Both the position numbers and the translations under genes were made by a program. From positions 376,557 through 440,556 of the forward strand of contig BGOJ01000001.1 in NCBI GenBank assembly GCA_003569185.1: DNA of 64,000 bases. The letters run 5' to 3'. The stretch is from Candidatus Planktophila sp. (lineage in GTDB: Bacteria > Actinomycetota > Actinomycetes > Nanopelagicales > Nanopelagicaceae). Positions 19,193 through 28,199 of the stretch are shown here, in pieces. The notes under the pieces were generated by a model. That model was not told where the DNA came from, searched no databases, and saw only the letters and a list, made by a program, of their open reading frames with translations. Every line of letters starts with the position of its first letter. The stretch's first letter is position 1.

Positions 19193-19222
19193 TTGGTAAT
19201 TAGTTGGGCCAAGCCATAACCT
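19193..19222 (+). promoter_or_regulatory. Promoter candidate for the dksA-lspA-rluD unit
   Basis: TTGGTA (19193-19198), an 18-base spacer and TAACCT (19217-19222). It lies in the divergent gap with ileS and would place the transcript start at or within the G/C hairpin just upstream of the dksA-like start. Confidence 0.35.
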
Positions 19223-19224
19223 TT

Positions 19225-19238
19225 CCCCCTTCAGGGGG
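19225..19238 (+). promoter_or_regulatory. G/C hairpin covering the ribosome-binding region of the dksA-like gene
   Basis: CCCCC-TTCA-GGGGG is a perfect five-pair G/C stem with a four-base loop. The 3' arm is the only G-rich sequence available to the ribosome and ends four bases before the GTG start at 19243. If transcribed, it would hide the binding site; as DNA it is an inverted repeat in a divergent promoter region. Confidence 0.45.
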
Positions 19239-19242
19239 TAAT

Positions 19243-20025
19243 GTGGCTATCAAGAAGTTATTTAAGAAATCATCAAAGAAAAGTTCAAAACCAGCAGCAA
19301 AAAAGCCTGCCAAAAAAGTGGCAAAAAAGGCAGTGGCTAAGAAGCCTGCACCCAAAAAAGCTGCGAAAAAGATGGCCAAACGCTCACCAAATATTGTTAA
19401 GCCATCATTAGCTAAGAAACCTAACTTTAAAAAAGCGCCTGGAAAACCCTTTCCAGCAAAATTACAAACTTCAACATCCGGTTCTTCAACCACCATTTCA
19501 GTTACTTCAACAATGCCAAATGCCAATGCCCAACCAGTTGTGGAAGAGCGTCGATTGGTAATGCTGCCACCGCCTAAGCCAGTTCTTAAGTCAAAGAAAG
19601 CTGCAGCGCTTAAACCTATTAAAAGTGCACCGGCGCCATTGGTTGTTAATTCAAGTGAAAATGCTTGGAATGCCGCAGAATTAAAGAGCATTAAAGGCGA
19701 ACTATCTAAAGATCTGATTCGCTTAAAGAAAGAATTAGAAATCGCAGAGGCTGAGATGGAAGATTTAGTTGAAGCTGCAGGTGTTGGAGCGGGCGATGAC
19801 CAAGCAGATGCCGGCGCAAAAACCTTTGAACGCGAACACGAGATGTCTTTGGTTTATAACGCTAGAGATATGGTGCAGCAAACCGAGCGGGCTTTAGAGA
19901 GAATTGAAAGTAAAACCTACGGAAAGTGTGAAGAATGCGGGAACTTTGTTGGTAAAGCTAGATTGCAGGTTTTCCCACGAGCAACTCTTTGTATGGTTTG
20001 TAAGCAAAAGGAGGAACGACGCTGA
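19243..20025 (+). CDS. TraR/DksA-type zinc finger protein with Lys/Ala/Pro-rich N-terminus
   Basis: Two-part protein of about 260 residues. Residues 1 to about 70 are lysine-, alanine- and proline-rich with PAKK/AKKA-type repeats like histone H1 or HU tails, a probable nucleic-acid-binding tail. A disordered linker follows, then a coiled-coil region (about 150-215) and a C-terminal DksA/TraR zinc finger with CEEC, 17 residues, CMVC. DksA-family proteins act at the RNA polymerase secondary channel; actinobacterial versions beside ileS-lspA are poorly characterised. The start is taken as GTG 19243; a TTG at 19204 in the same frame would add 13 residues of no recognisable kind. Confidence 0.85.
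   Translation: MAIKKLFKKSSKKSSKPAAKKPAKKVAKKAVAKKPAPKKAAKKMAKRSPNIVKPSLAKKPNFKKAPGKPFPAKLQTSTSGSSTTISVTSTMPNANAQPVVEERRLVMLPPPKPVLKSKKAAALKPIKSAPAPLVVNSSENAWNAAELKSIKGELSKDLIRLKKELEIAEAEMEDLVEAAGVGAGDDQADAGAKTFEREHEMSLVYNARDMVQQTERALERIESKTYGKCEECGNFVGKARLQVFPRATLCMVCKQKEERR
20009..20014 (+). promoter_or_regulatory. Shine-Dalgarno site that fixes the lspA CTG start
   Basis: AGGAGG, a perfect anti-16S match, lies seven bases upstream of CTG at 20022, inside the 3' end of the dksA-like gene. No ATG, GTG or TTG is in frame nearby. Confidence 0.7.
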
Positions 20026-20507
20026 ACTTAATTCAGCGAAAGTGGTTAGCGGTAACCGCTCTAGTAGTTTTTGCCTTAGATTATGCAACTAAAACTTTAG
20101 CTCTAAATAACCTATCAGCGCAGCCAAAACAAATCCTCGGAACCTTCCTACAGCTTCGGTTAACTTTTAATTCAGGTGCAGCTTTTAGCCTTGCCTCTAG
20201 TGGCACAATATTTTTATCCTCTTTTGCAATTATCGTATCGGCGGCGATTTTCTACTATGGCAGAAAAGTTAACTCCAAACGATGGGCCTTCGCACTTGGT
20301 CTTGCCCTCGGCGGAATATTTGGGAATTTATCAGATCGAATATTTAGACCACCTGGTGGATTACAGGGTGAAGTAGTTGACTGGATTCAACTTCCGAACT
20401 GGCCAGTTTTTAACGTGGCAGATATGGCAGTAGTTAGCGCAGCCTTTGTCGTTTCATATTTGAGTTGGAAGAATGTGCCGTTCAGCAAGAATCGAGATAA
20501 CTCATGA
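20022..20507 (+). CDS. lspA: Lipoprotein signal peptidase LspA, CTG start
   Basis: Aspartyl membrane protease that removes signal peptides from prolipoproteins after Lgt has acted. The 161-residue frame has four hydrophobic segments and both catalytic motifs: GNLSDR (catalytic Asp about 105) and FNVADM (Asp about 134), plus FNSGAAFS at 49-56. No standard start codon exists in the N-terminal region; the frame opens at CTG, which overlaps the upstream TGA as CTGA, exactly where an ATGA junction would be expected, behind a perfect Shine-Dalgarno sequence. The frame is unbroken, so this is a start-codon oddity, not a frameshift. Its partner lgt is at 31366. Confidence 0.88.
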   Translation: MNLIQRKWLAVTALVVFALDYATKTLALNNLSAQPKQILGTFLQLRLTFNSGAAFSLASSGTIFLSSFAIIVSAAIFYYGRKVNSKRWAFALGLALGGIFGNLSDRIFRPPGGLQGEVVDWIQLPNWPVFNVADMAVVSAAFVVSYLSWKNVPFSKNRDNS

Positions 20508-21442
20508 GTGAGCGTGAGATTAGAAATCTTTCAATTCCAGAAGGCTTAAATCAAGAGCGAGTGGATGCGGCCTTATCTAGGTTATTAGGACTTTCCCGAA
20601 ATGTAATTGTTGGATTGATTGAGCATGGTGAGATTTCTAAAGATGGAAAAGCAGTTGGTAAGTCAGATCGGGTAGCAACTGGCGATCAACTCGAGATTTT
20701 ACTGCCGGCTGCAAAGGGTGAAGCGAAATTAGTTGCCACACCAATTGATGGTTTAAAAGTTGTTTATGATGATGAGTATTTAATAGTGATTGATAAACCA
20801 GTTGGAATCGCCGCCCACCCAAGTCCTGGTTGGCAAGGAGCAACCGTAGTTGGTGCCATATTTGCAGCAGGTTACCAATTGGCAACCTCAGGGGCTGCAG
20901 AGCGACAAGGTGTTGTTCATAGATTAGATGTGGGAACTTCAGGATTAATGGTGGTTGCAAAAAATGAAGTTGCTTATTCAAATCTGAAAGATCAGTTTAG
21001 AGATCGCACGGTTTCTAAGGTTTATCATGCATTAGCGCAAGGTCACATGGATCCAACAGTTGGAACAATAGATGCTCCTATTGATAGGCATCCAAGAGAA
21101 GATTATCGATTTGCTGTTGTGGCAAATGGCAAGCCAAGTATTACTCACTACAAAACTTTAGAAGTTTTTCCAGCTGTAACACTGCTAGAGATTGAACTAG
21201 AAACAGGCAGAACGCATCAAATACGAGTTCACTTTTCAGCACTTCACCATCCATTAGTGGGTGACCTGACTTATGGATCAGATCCAGCCCTGGCTACCCG
21301 CCTTGGCATCACTAGGCCATGGCTGCACGCAAAGCAGCTCGCTTTTGATCACCCAGCAAGTGGTGAACGTTTATCCTTTAATGCAGAGTACCCAGCGGAC
21401 CTGACACGCTCATTAGAGGTACTTTCAGATATTTCCCGCTAG
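20504..21442 (+). CDS. rluD: RluD-family 23S rRNA pseudouridine synthase
   Basis: 312-residue pseudouridine synthase with an N-terminal S4 RNA-binding domain (about residues 18-70) and a catalytic domain with the HRLDVGTSGLM motif (catalytic Asp about 142), ETGRTHQIRVH and HPLVGDLTYG. It probably modifies helix 69 of 23S rRNA. It overlaps lspA by four bases (ATGA), the usual actinobacterial lspA-rluD arrangement. The target positions cannot be told from sequence, so RluD versus a close paralogue is an inference. Confidence 0.9.
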   Translation: MSEREIRNLSIPEGLNQERVDAALSRLLGLSRNVIVGLIEHGEISKDGKAVGKSDRVATGDQLEILLPAAKGEAKLVATPIDGLKVVYDDEYLIVIDKPVGIAAHPSPGWQGATVVGAIFAAGYQLATSGAAERQGVVHRLDVGTSGLMVVAKNEVAYSNLKDQFRDRTVSKVYHALAQGHMDPTVGTIDAPIDRHPREDYRFAVVANGKPSITHYKTLEVFPAVTLLEIELETGRTHQIRVHFSALHHPLVGDLTYGSDPALATRLGITRPWLHAKQLAFDHPASGERLSFNAEYPADLTRSLEVLSDISR

Positions 21443-21472
21443 AAATATCGTGCAGTAGTAATCTCGCCACCC

Positions 21473-24400
21473 ATGCCAAACTCAGCCGGAATCCCAAAAA
21501 ACTCGGAGAATTTCGTGCACCTTCATGTGCACACCGAGTACTCAATGCTGGATGGGGCAGCCAAAATATCCGAACTCGTAGCTGAAGTTGCTAATCAAAA
21601 TATGCCAGCGATTGCAATGACTGACCATGGAAATGTTTTTGGTGCATTTGAATTTCATAAATTAGCTAAGGCTGCTGGTGTTAAACCAATCATTGGTATT
21701 GAAGCATATGTTGCACCTGAGTCCAGATTTGATAAGCGCAGAGTTAAGTGGGCAGAAGGTGGCGAAGATGATGTTTCAGGAGGTGGTGCTTACACTCATA
21801 TGACTTTATTGGCAGAAAATAATCAGGGCTTATCAAATCTATTTAAGCTTTCATCCCTTGCTTCCCTAGAAGGTTTTTATTACAAACCAAGAATGGATCA
21901 AGAATTACTCTCCAAATACTCAAAAGGAATTATTGCCACCACCGGCTGTCCTGGTGGGGAGATTCAAACTAGGTTGCGCATGGGCGGTTACAAGGAGGCT
22001 GTCGCAGCCGCATCACGTATGCGAGATATTTTTGGAGCCGAGAACTACTTCCTAGAGGTTATGGATCACTCAATTGATATTGAAAAAAGAGTTCTCTCTG
22101 ATCTATTGAAGCTGGGCAAGGAATTAAATCTGCCATTACTCGCTACTAATGATTTGCACTATACCCATCATAAAGATGCAGCAGCTCACGAAGTAATGCT
22201 TTGTATTCAATCAGGGTCAACTTTGGCAGATCCAAAGCGGTTTAAGTTTGATAACAGTGAGTTTTATCTAAAGAGTGCGCAACAAATGCGCCAATTATTC
22301 AAAGATTTGCCAGGCGCTTGTGATAACACTTTAGTGATTGCTGAAAGATGTGAAACAACTATGCGCGAAGGTGAAAATCTCCTGCCACGTTTTCCAGTTC
22401 CAGCAGGTGAAAGTGAAGATAGTTGGTTGATAAAACAATCTAATCAAGGTTTAGCTGCCAAAATGAATGGTCAGATTCCACCTGAATATCAGGAAAGACT
22501 TAATTTCGAATTAGATGTAATGATAAAAATGGGTTTTCCTGGTTACTTCTTGGTGGTGGCAGATCTTTGCAATTATGCTCGCCAGGTTGGAATTCGTGTT
22601 GGCCCTGGTCGAGGTTCGGCAGCAGGATCACTGGTTTCATACTCGCTAGGCATTACCGGTCTTGATCCAATTAAGTTTGGTTTACTCTTTGAGCGATTCT
22701 TAAATCCTGAGCGAATCTCAATGCCAGATATTGATTTAGATTTTGATGAAAGAAGGCGATCAGAGATGATCGCTTACGCCACGACTAAATATGGTGATAA
22801 CCGAGTTGCGCAAATCATTACCTATGGAACTATTAAATCTAAACAGGCAATCAAGGACTCAACTCGAGTTTTAGGTTATCCATACGCACTCGGTGAGCGA
22901 TTAACTAAATCACTTCCACCATCGGTGATGGGTAAAGATATTTCACTTTCTGGAATTTTTAATATGGATGATGATCGCTATGGCGAGGCTAGTGAGTTTA
23001 GAAATCTCTATGAAGCAGATCCTGACTCAAAAAGAATTGTTGATACCGCTCTTGGCATCGAAGGGTTAAAGCGCCAGTGGGGCGTACACGCAGCTGGAGT
23101 TATCTTAAGTAAGGAGCCGTTGCTTGATGTAATTCCAATTCACCGACGTGAAGCAGATGGGGCAATTATTACCCAATTTGATATGGGTGCTTGTGAAGCA
23201 ACTGGCTTGTTGAAAATGGATTTTTTAGGTTTGCGAAACCTATCAGTTCTGGATGATTGTTTAATTAATATTGAAAAGAATTTGGGCAAGACCATTGTTT
23301 TAGAAACCTTGCCATTAAAAGATCAAAAACTTTTGAATTACTCTCACGAGGTGACACCCTTGGCGTATTTCAGTTAGATAGCGCACCGATTCGATCCCTC
23401 CTTAGATCGATGGCTCCAGATAGCTTTGAAGATATTGCAGCGGTGATTGCACTTTATCGACCTGGTCCGATGGGCGAGGATTCACATAATAAATATGCAG
23501 ATTACAAGAATGGCCGAAAGGTGCCGGTAGCTATCCACCCTGAATTAGATAAGCCATTAAATGAGATTCTTAAAGATACTTATGGCTTAATTGTTTACCA
23601 AGAGCAGGTGTTAGCGATTGCACGAAAAGTTGCCGGTTTCACACTTGGCCGCGCAGATTTGTTAAGAAAAGCGATGGGTAAGAAAGATAAAAAGATCTTG
23701 GACAAGGAAAGAGTTCATTTTGAAGAAGGCATGAAATCAAATGGCTTCTCTGAGGACGCAACTGAGAAATTATGGCAAACATTGATTCCGTTCTCTGATT
23801 ATGCATTTAATAGAGCTCATAGCGCAGGTTATGGATTGCTCTCCTTTTGGACAGCCTACTTAAAGGCAAATTATCCAGCTGAATATATGGCAGCACTTCT
23901 AACAAGTGTTCGGGATGATAAAGATAAGAGTGCTTTGTATTTAAATGAATGTCGCCGCATGGGAATAAAGGTATTGCCGCCAGATGTCAATGAGTCTGAT
24001 TCGGGATACACACCTATAGGAAAAGATATCCGATTCGGCCTAACCGCAATCCGAAATGTTGGCGATAATGTTGTGGCTTCAATTATTGAAAATCGAAAGA
24101 TTAAGGGCAAGTATCTAAGTTTCGGTGAGTTTCTAGCCAAAGTTGATGCCCATGTATGTAATAAAAAAACTATCGAATCTTTAATAAAAGCTGGAGCCTT
24201 TGATTCTCTTGGCCATACTCGTCGCGGATTGATGATGGTTTATTTAGAAGCTCTAGATGCAGTTGGTGAAGCCAAACGAGCTGAGGCAATTGGACAGTTT
24301 GATCTATTTGGTTCTGCTAATACAACCTCCTCAGTAAGTGGAGTTGACCTAGATATTCCAAACAGCGAGTGGGAAAAAATGATGCTGCTTGGTTATGAGC

Positions 24401-24999
24401 GCGAAATGCTTGGGCTGTATGTTTCTGATCATCCACTCTTAGGTGTTGAGCACATTCTTAAATCGGTAGCAGATTATTCAATAAGCCAACTTTCAGAGGT
24501 TACTCATGATCAGATAATAAGTATTGGTGGTTTAATCACACAGATTCAACGAAAGGTTTCAAAGCAAGGTACTCCTTGGGCAATTGTTACAGTAGAAGAT
24601 TTAGAGGGTGCTGTGGATGTTCTATTTTTCTCAAATGCTTACGCAACTCATGGAGTAAATCTGGTCGAAGATCGAATTGTTGCAATTCGTGGACGGGTAG
24701 ATAAACGAGAGGAACAACCAAGAATTTCAGCTCTAGATTTAACTTTGCCGGATTTAAAACAGGTACCAACTGGTCCACTGATAATTTCTATGGCTGCATC
24801 TAGGTGCACACCACCAGTTATTGATCGGATGAGTGAGATATTGAAATCTCATCCTGGAGCTAGAGAGGTTCATCTAAGGTTGATTGATGGTGAGAAAAAA
24901 ACAATCCTAAAACTAGATGAGGCTTTAAAGGTTACTTCTTCTCCCGGCTTAAGTGCTGATCTTAAAACTGTACTTGGGCCAGATTGCTTAGTAGTTTAA
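21473..24999 (+). CDS. dnaE: DNA polymerase III alpha subunit DnaE (one-base frameshift)
   Basis: Replicative polymerase, about 1175 residues after correction. The N-terminal PHP domain (HLHVHTEYSMLDG, TDHGN) looks metal-competent and may proofread. The palm carries PDIDLDFDE (catalytic Asp about 418 and 420) and GPGRGSAAGSLVSY; HhH, OB-fold (IQRKVSKQGTPWAIVTVED) and C-terminal regions follow. The frame breaks at 23377. Adding one A to the run of five at 23325-23329 restores KTFELLSRGDTLGVFQLDS and joins the downstream frame, which begins to match at once. Both halves are complete and well conserved. Confidence 0.93.
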
Positions 25000-25005
25000 A
25001 CCAAA

Positions 25006-25716
25006 ATGAAGACACTTCAATTATTGCCGGCAATAGATATTCAATCAGGACAGGTTATCCAATCTAAAAATTTAAGCTCTTCAGATATTTCTGGCTCGCC
25101 ACAGCAAGTTATTGATTACTTTGTTTCAAAGGGAACAAAATGGATTCATCTAGTGGATTTAGATGCAGCTTATTCAACTGGTGAAAATTCTGATTTGATA
25201 AATAATCTAATTACAGCCAATAGCGTAGAGATTCAATTATCGGGTGGAATTACCAATCAGGCTGCATTGAGTAAAGCTCTTGAAACTAAAGCAAAATGGA
25301 TAAATTTATCAACTGGTGCGTTGACTGATTTGGATTGGGTTAACGCAACTCTTGAACTATACCCAGACAGAGTTTGTGTTTCTCTTGATGTAGTTGATGA
25401 GAGTTTGATCGCTCGGGGCAGTGGAACAATTGTTGGAGATCTTTGGAAATATCTTGAGAAGTTGAATAAATTTGGCTGTAAAAGGTTTGTCGTAACTGAC
25501 AACAAAACAGATGGAAAGATGACTGGCCCAAATTTCAATTTGTTGGCTAAAGTTTTTGATCAAAGCGGAGCCGCAATTGTTGCAAGTGGTGGTGTATCTG
25601 ATTTATCAGATTTGGCTAAATTGCGTCAGATGGGAATTGAGGGCGTAATAGTTGGAAAAGCGCTCTATGAAGGTAGTTTGGACCTAACAGCTGCATTAGA
25701 ACTCTGCTACAAGTAA
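25006..25716 (+). CDS. priA: PriA/HisA-like phosphoribosyl isomerase, divergent
   Basis: 236-residue TIM barrel of the HisA/PriA family. In actinobacteria PriA isomerises both ProFAR (histidine) and PRA (tryptophan, replacing TrpF). The catalytic Asp pair is present: LLPAID (D11) and the VTDNKTDG loop (D165/D169), with HLVDLDAA and SGGI. Two family positions look altered: the VRLxxG region is VIQSKN, lacking the arginine, and the RGW active-site loop reads RGS at about 137-139. No other histidine genes are here, and trpE follows directly; trpF is absent from the cluster. Likely role: the PRA isomerase step, with or without histidine activity. Confidence 0.82.
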   Translation: MKTLQLLPAIDIQSGQVIQSKNLSSSDISGSPQQVIDYFVSKGTKWIHLVDLDAAYSTGENSDLINNLITANSVEIQLSGGITNQAALSKALETKAKWINLSTGALTDLDWVNATLELYPDRVCVSLDVVDESLIARGSGTIVGDLWKYLEKLNKFGCKRFVVTDNKTDGKMTGPNFNLLAKVFDQSGAAIVASGGVSDLSDLAKLRQMGIEGVIVGKALYEGSLDLTAALELCYK

Positions 25717-25755
25717 GCGGCGCCAGCCGATTGCTTATTACGGCAGAATAGGCAG

Positions 25756-27255
25756 GTGGAAAAAGCGCTTTTATCAATCGAGAAATTCCGTGAGTATGCC
25801 CGCGAATTTAATGTTATTCCAGTGGCGCGAAAAATAGTTGATAAAAATCAAACTCCACTTTCAATTTATAGCAAATTAACAAATCATCGGCCAGGAACAT
25901 TTCTGCTTGAATCGGCAGAGTCGGGTATTTGGGCTCGTTACTCATTTATTGGTGTAAACAGCCAAGCAACTTTAACTGAAGCAAATGGCGCAGCAATTTG
26001 GAGCGGTGTAATGCCAGCTGGTGCACCAACGGGAATAGATCCTTTAGAAGCATTAAGAATTGCTACTAACCATCTTAAATCTCCAAAGATTGATGGTCTA
26101 CCACCACTAACGGGTGGGTTGGTTGGATATTTAGGATATGAAATCGTTCGGCGGCTGGAGAAGTTAACCAATCAATCTAAGAAAGATATTGATATTCCAG
26201 AGATCGCGATGATGCTGACATCAGACTTAGCAGTCTTTGATCATCATGAAGGTGTAATCACCTTAATTGCTAATGCGATTAATTGGGATGGCAGTTCAGA
26301 GCGAGTTGATTTAGCTTATGAAACAGCAATCGAGCGTCTAGACAAGATGCAAAAGGATTTATCGGAGGTAGAACCAGCTAAATTAATTAAATTGCAAAAA
26401 CGGGTTAACCCCGTTTATGATCGTAATACATCTGATCAAAGTTATATCGATAAGGTGAAGGTAATCAAAGAGGAGATTAAATCCGGGGAGGCATTCCAGG
26501 TAGTACTTTCGCAACGGTTTAATATGCCTGCACTTTCAGAGCCATTTGATTTGTATCGTGTTTTGCGGCAACAAAATCCGAGTCCGTATATGTATCTATT
26601 CCGTTTTAATGATGATTTATCAATTGTTGGTTCAAGTCCAGAGGCATTGGTAAAAGTAACCGGTCGTGATGTAGTCATCCACCCAATCGCAGGAACTAGG
26701 CCTAGGGGAGGTACTCCGGATGAGGATGAAACAATTGCAAATGAATTACTTAAAGATCCAAAAGAGCGCGCAGAACACTTGATGCTGGTTGATTTAGGCA
26801 GAAATGATTTAGGTCGTGTTTGCAAAGCAGGTTCTGTCGAAGTAACTCAGTTCATGCAGATTGAAAAATATTCACATGTTATGCATATTGTTTCAACCGT
26901 AAATGGACAGTTAGCGCAATCAATTGCACCAATCGAAGCATTATTTGCCGTATTTCCAGCAGGAACACTATCTGGTGCGCCGAAACCTCGGGCCATGCAA
27001 ATCATCGAAGAAAATGAACCAACTAGGCGAGGCATCTATGGAGGAACTATTGGCTATCTAGATTTCACTGGAAATATTGACACCTGTATCGCTATTAGAA
27101 CCGCGGTAATTAAAAATGGCACAGCTTATGTGCAAGCTGGTGCAGGAATAGTCGCTGACTCAGATCCCGAATCAGAAAATCAAGAATGTATTAATAAAGC
27201 AGCAGCTGTACTTGGCGCAGTAGCAACTGCAAATGCAATGGCAGAATCAAAATGA
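25756..27255 (+). CDS. trpE: Anthranilate synthase component I TrpE
   Basis: Chorismate-utilising enzyme making anthranilate with ammonia from TrpG. The C-terminal catalytic domain shows VGSSPEALVK, HPIAGTRPRGG, DLGRNDLGRV and FPAGTLSGAPKPRAM, and the N-terminal LLES segment resembles the tryptophan-feedback site. Length is 499. It starts at GTG with no Shine-Dalgarno sequence; CAGAAT six bases upstream is a near match to the leaderless -10 pattern seen elsewhere. No TrpG or TrpD gene is present in the window, so they must be elsewhere. Confidence 0.95.
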   Translation: MEKALLSIEKFREYAREFNVIPVARKIVDKNQTPLSIYSKLTNHRPGTFLLESAESGIWARYSFIGVNSQATLTEANGAAIWSGVMPAGAPTGIDPLEALRIATNHLKSPKIDGLPPLTGGLVGYLGYEIVRRLEKLTNQSKKDIDIPEIAMMLTSDLAVFDHHEGVITLIANAINWDGSSERVDLAYETAIERLDKMQKDLSEVEPAKLIKLQKRVNPVYDRNTSDQSYIDKVKVIKEEIKSGEAFQVVLSQRFNMPALSEPFDLYRVLRQQNPSPYMYLFRFNDDLSIVGSSPEALVKVTGRDVVIHPIAGTRPRGGTPDEDETIANELLKDPKERAEHLMLVDLGRNDLGRVCKAGSVEVTQFMQIEKYSHVMHIVSTVNGQLAQSIAPIEALFAVFPAGTLSGAPKPRAMQIIEENEPTRRGIYGGTIGYLDFTGNIDTCIAIRTAVIKNGTAYVQAGAGIVADSDPESENQECINKAAAVLGAVATANAMAESK

Positions 27256-27407
27256 AGGGCTCAATCTTTGGAAGCTTATTGATCATAAGCTTGGCGGTAT
27301 TTCTCATAATACGGTTAAGCAGGAAAGATGCCACCAAAAAATATGAAATGAAACCTAAAAATAAATGGAATTCCTTATCGGAAGGAATTGACCCAACTAA
27401 TGAGTGA
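27252..27407 (+). CDS. 51-residue single-pass membrane peptide in the trp operon
   Basis: The ATG overlaps the trpE stop as ATGA, and the stop codon overlaps the trpC start, the same coupling as true operon genes. The product has one membrane segment (about residues 4-20, FGSLLIISLAVFLIIR) followed by a basic, polar tail ending in EGIDPTNE. Actinobacterial trp operons often hold a small membrane protein at this spot (trp-operon-associated or HGxxPAAW-type families); I see no HGxxPAAW motif, so family membership is unproven and function unknown. Confidence 0.6.
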   Translation: MKGSIFGSLLIISLAVFLIIRLSRKDATKKYEMKPKNKWNSLSEGIDPTNE

Positions 27408-28179
27408 ATCAAATGTATTAAGCCAGATAATTGAAGGTGTTTTGGAGGATGTGGAAAAACGATTTGTTCCAATCAACCAGTTACGAGAGCAGCTAGAGAA
27501 TGCTCCCAAGTTAAGAGGTGCCTTTAAAGCACTTAATCAAGATGGAATTCGTTTAATTGCTGAAGTAAAAAGATCTTCTCCTAGCAAAGGCAATCTTGCT
27601 GAAATCGCTGATCCGAAAGAATTAGCAGGTAAATATCAAGAAGGGGGAGCGGATGTAATTAGTGTTTTAACTGAAGAGCGTCGCTTTAAGGGAAGTATCG
27701 CTGATCTACTTTCCGTCCGATCTAGCGTTGATTTACCAGTACTGCGTAAAGATTTCATTGTTACTGAATTTCAAGTTATTGAATCTCGCATACTTGGTGC
27801 TGACCTAATTTTGCTTATAGTTGCAGGCCTTTCAAAATCACAGCTGATTGATTTTTACCAACTCTCTACTGAACTTGGGATGGATGTATTAGTCGAAGTA
27901 CATGACATGGATGAAGCCGAAAAAGCTTTAAATATCGGAGCAAAAATAATTGGCGTCAACTCAAGAAACTTGAAAACTTTAGAGGTAAGTGAGAAATCTT
28001 TTGAGAGAATTCTTCCGGCACTGCCATCTCAGATCTTAAAAGTTGCTGAGTCGGGTATTAGCAATCGCCAGCAAGTTGCATTAGTTGAACAATTAGGAGC
28101 AAAAGCAGTCTTGATTGGGGAGAGTTTGGTTCGGGCAGGTAATCCAGTTCATACGATAAAAGAACTTCTAAACCGGTAG
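27400..28179 (+). CDS. trpC: Indole-3-glycerol phosphate synthase TrpC
   Basis: TIM-barrel enzyme closing the indole ring from CdRP. Conserved parts are LIAEVKRSSPSKG (catalytic Lys), VLRKDFIV, GADLILLI, VEVHDMDE, IGVNSRNLKT and VAESGI. The start is the ATG at 27400, behind a purine-rich GGAAGGAA; a TTG four codons upstream is possible. Length is 259. There is no fused TrpF domain, which matters for the role of the priA-like gene. Confidence 0.95.
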   Translation: MSESNVLSQIIEGVLEDVEKRFVPINQLREQLENAPKLRGAFKALNQDGIRLIAEVKRSSPSKGNLAEIADPKELAGKYQEGGADVISVLTEERRFKGSIADLLSVRSSVDLPVLRKDFIVTEFQVIESRILGADLILLIVAGLSKSQLIDFYQLSTELGMDVLVEVHDMDEAEKALNIGAKIIGVNSRNLKTLEVSEKSFERILPALPSQILKVAESGISNRQQVALVEQLGAKAVLIGESLVRAGNPVHTIKELLNR

Positions 28180-28187
28180 AGACCCAA

Positions 28188-28193
28188 TAAACT
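28188..28193 (+). promoter_or_regulatory. Leaderless -10 element for trpB
   Basis: TAAACT, six bases, then the trpB ATG at 28200. No ribosome-binding sequence is present in the 20-base gap after trpC. It would give trpBA its own leaderless transcript inside the operon. Confidence 0.45.
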
Positions 28194-28199
28194 AAGAGT

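Noticed and set aside
19125..19242. T-box riboswitch upstream of ileS
   Set aside because: Actinobacterial ileS often has one, and CCCGC/GCGGG before the start is suggestive, but there is no TGGNACC T-box sequence and the -10 candidate lies inside the hairpin, leaving almost no leader.
19250..19400. Short tandem repeats in the dksA-like gene
   Set aside because: The repetition is codon-level (Lys, Ala, Pro) low complexity within a real frame, not a DNA repeat or CRISPR array.
19200..19691. 163-residue open frame on the minus strand opposite the dksA-like gene
   Set aside because: It is the antisense shadow of the Lys/Ala-rich coding region; the phenylalanine/glycine-rich product looks artificial and has no ribosome-binding site.
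20176..20376. Small ATG-initiated frame inside lspA
   Set aside because: It is out of frame with the LspA homology, which runs unbroken through the region from CTG 20022.
25717..25755. Tryptophan attenuator before trpE
   Set aside because: The gap is only 39 bases, without a Trp-rich leader peptide or alternative hairpins.
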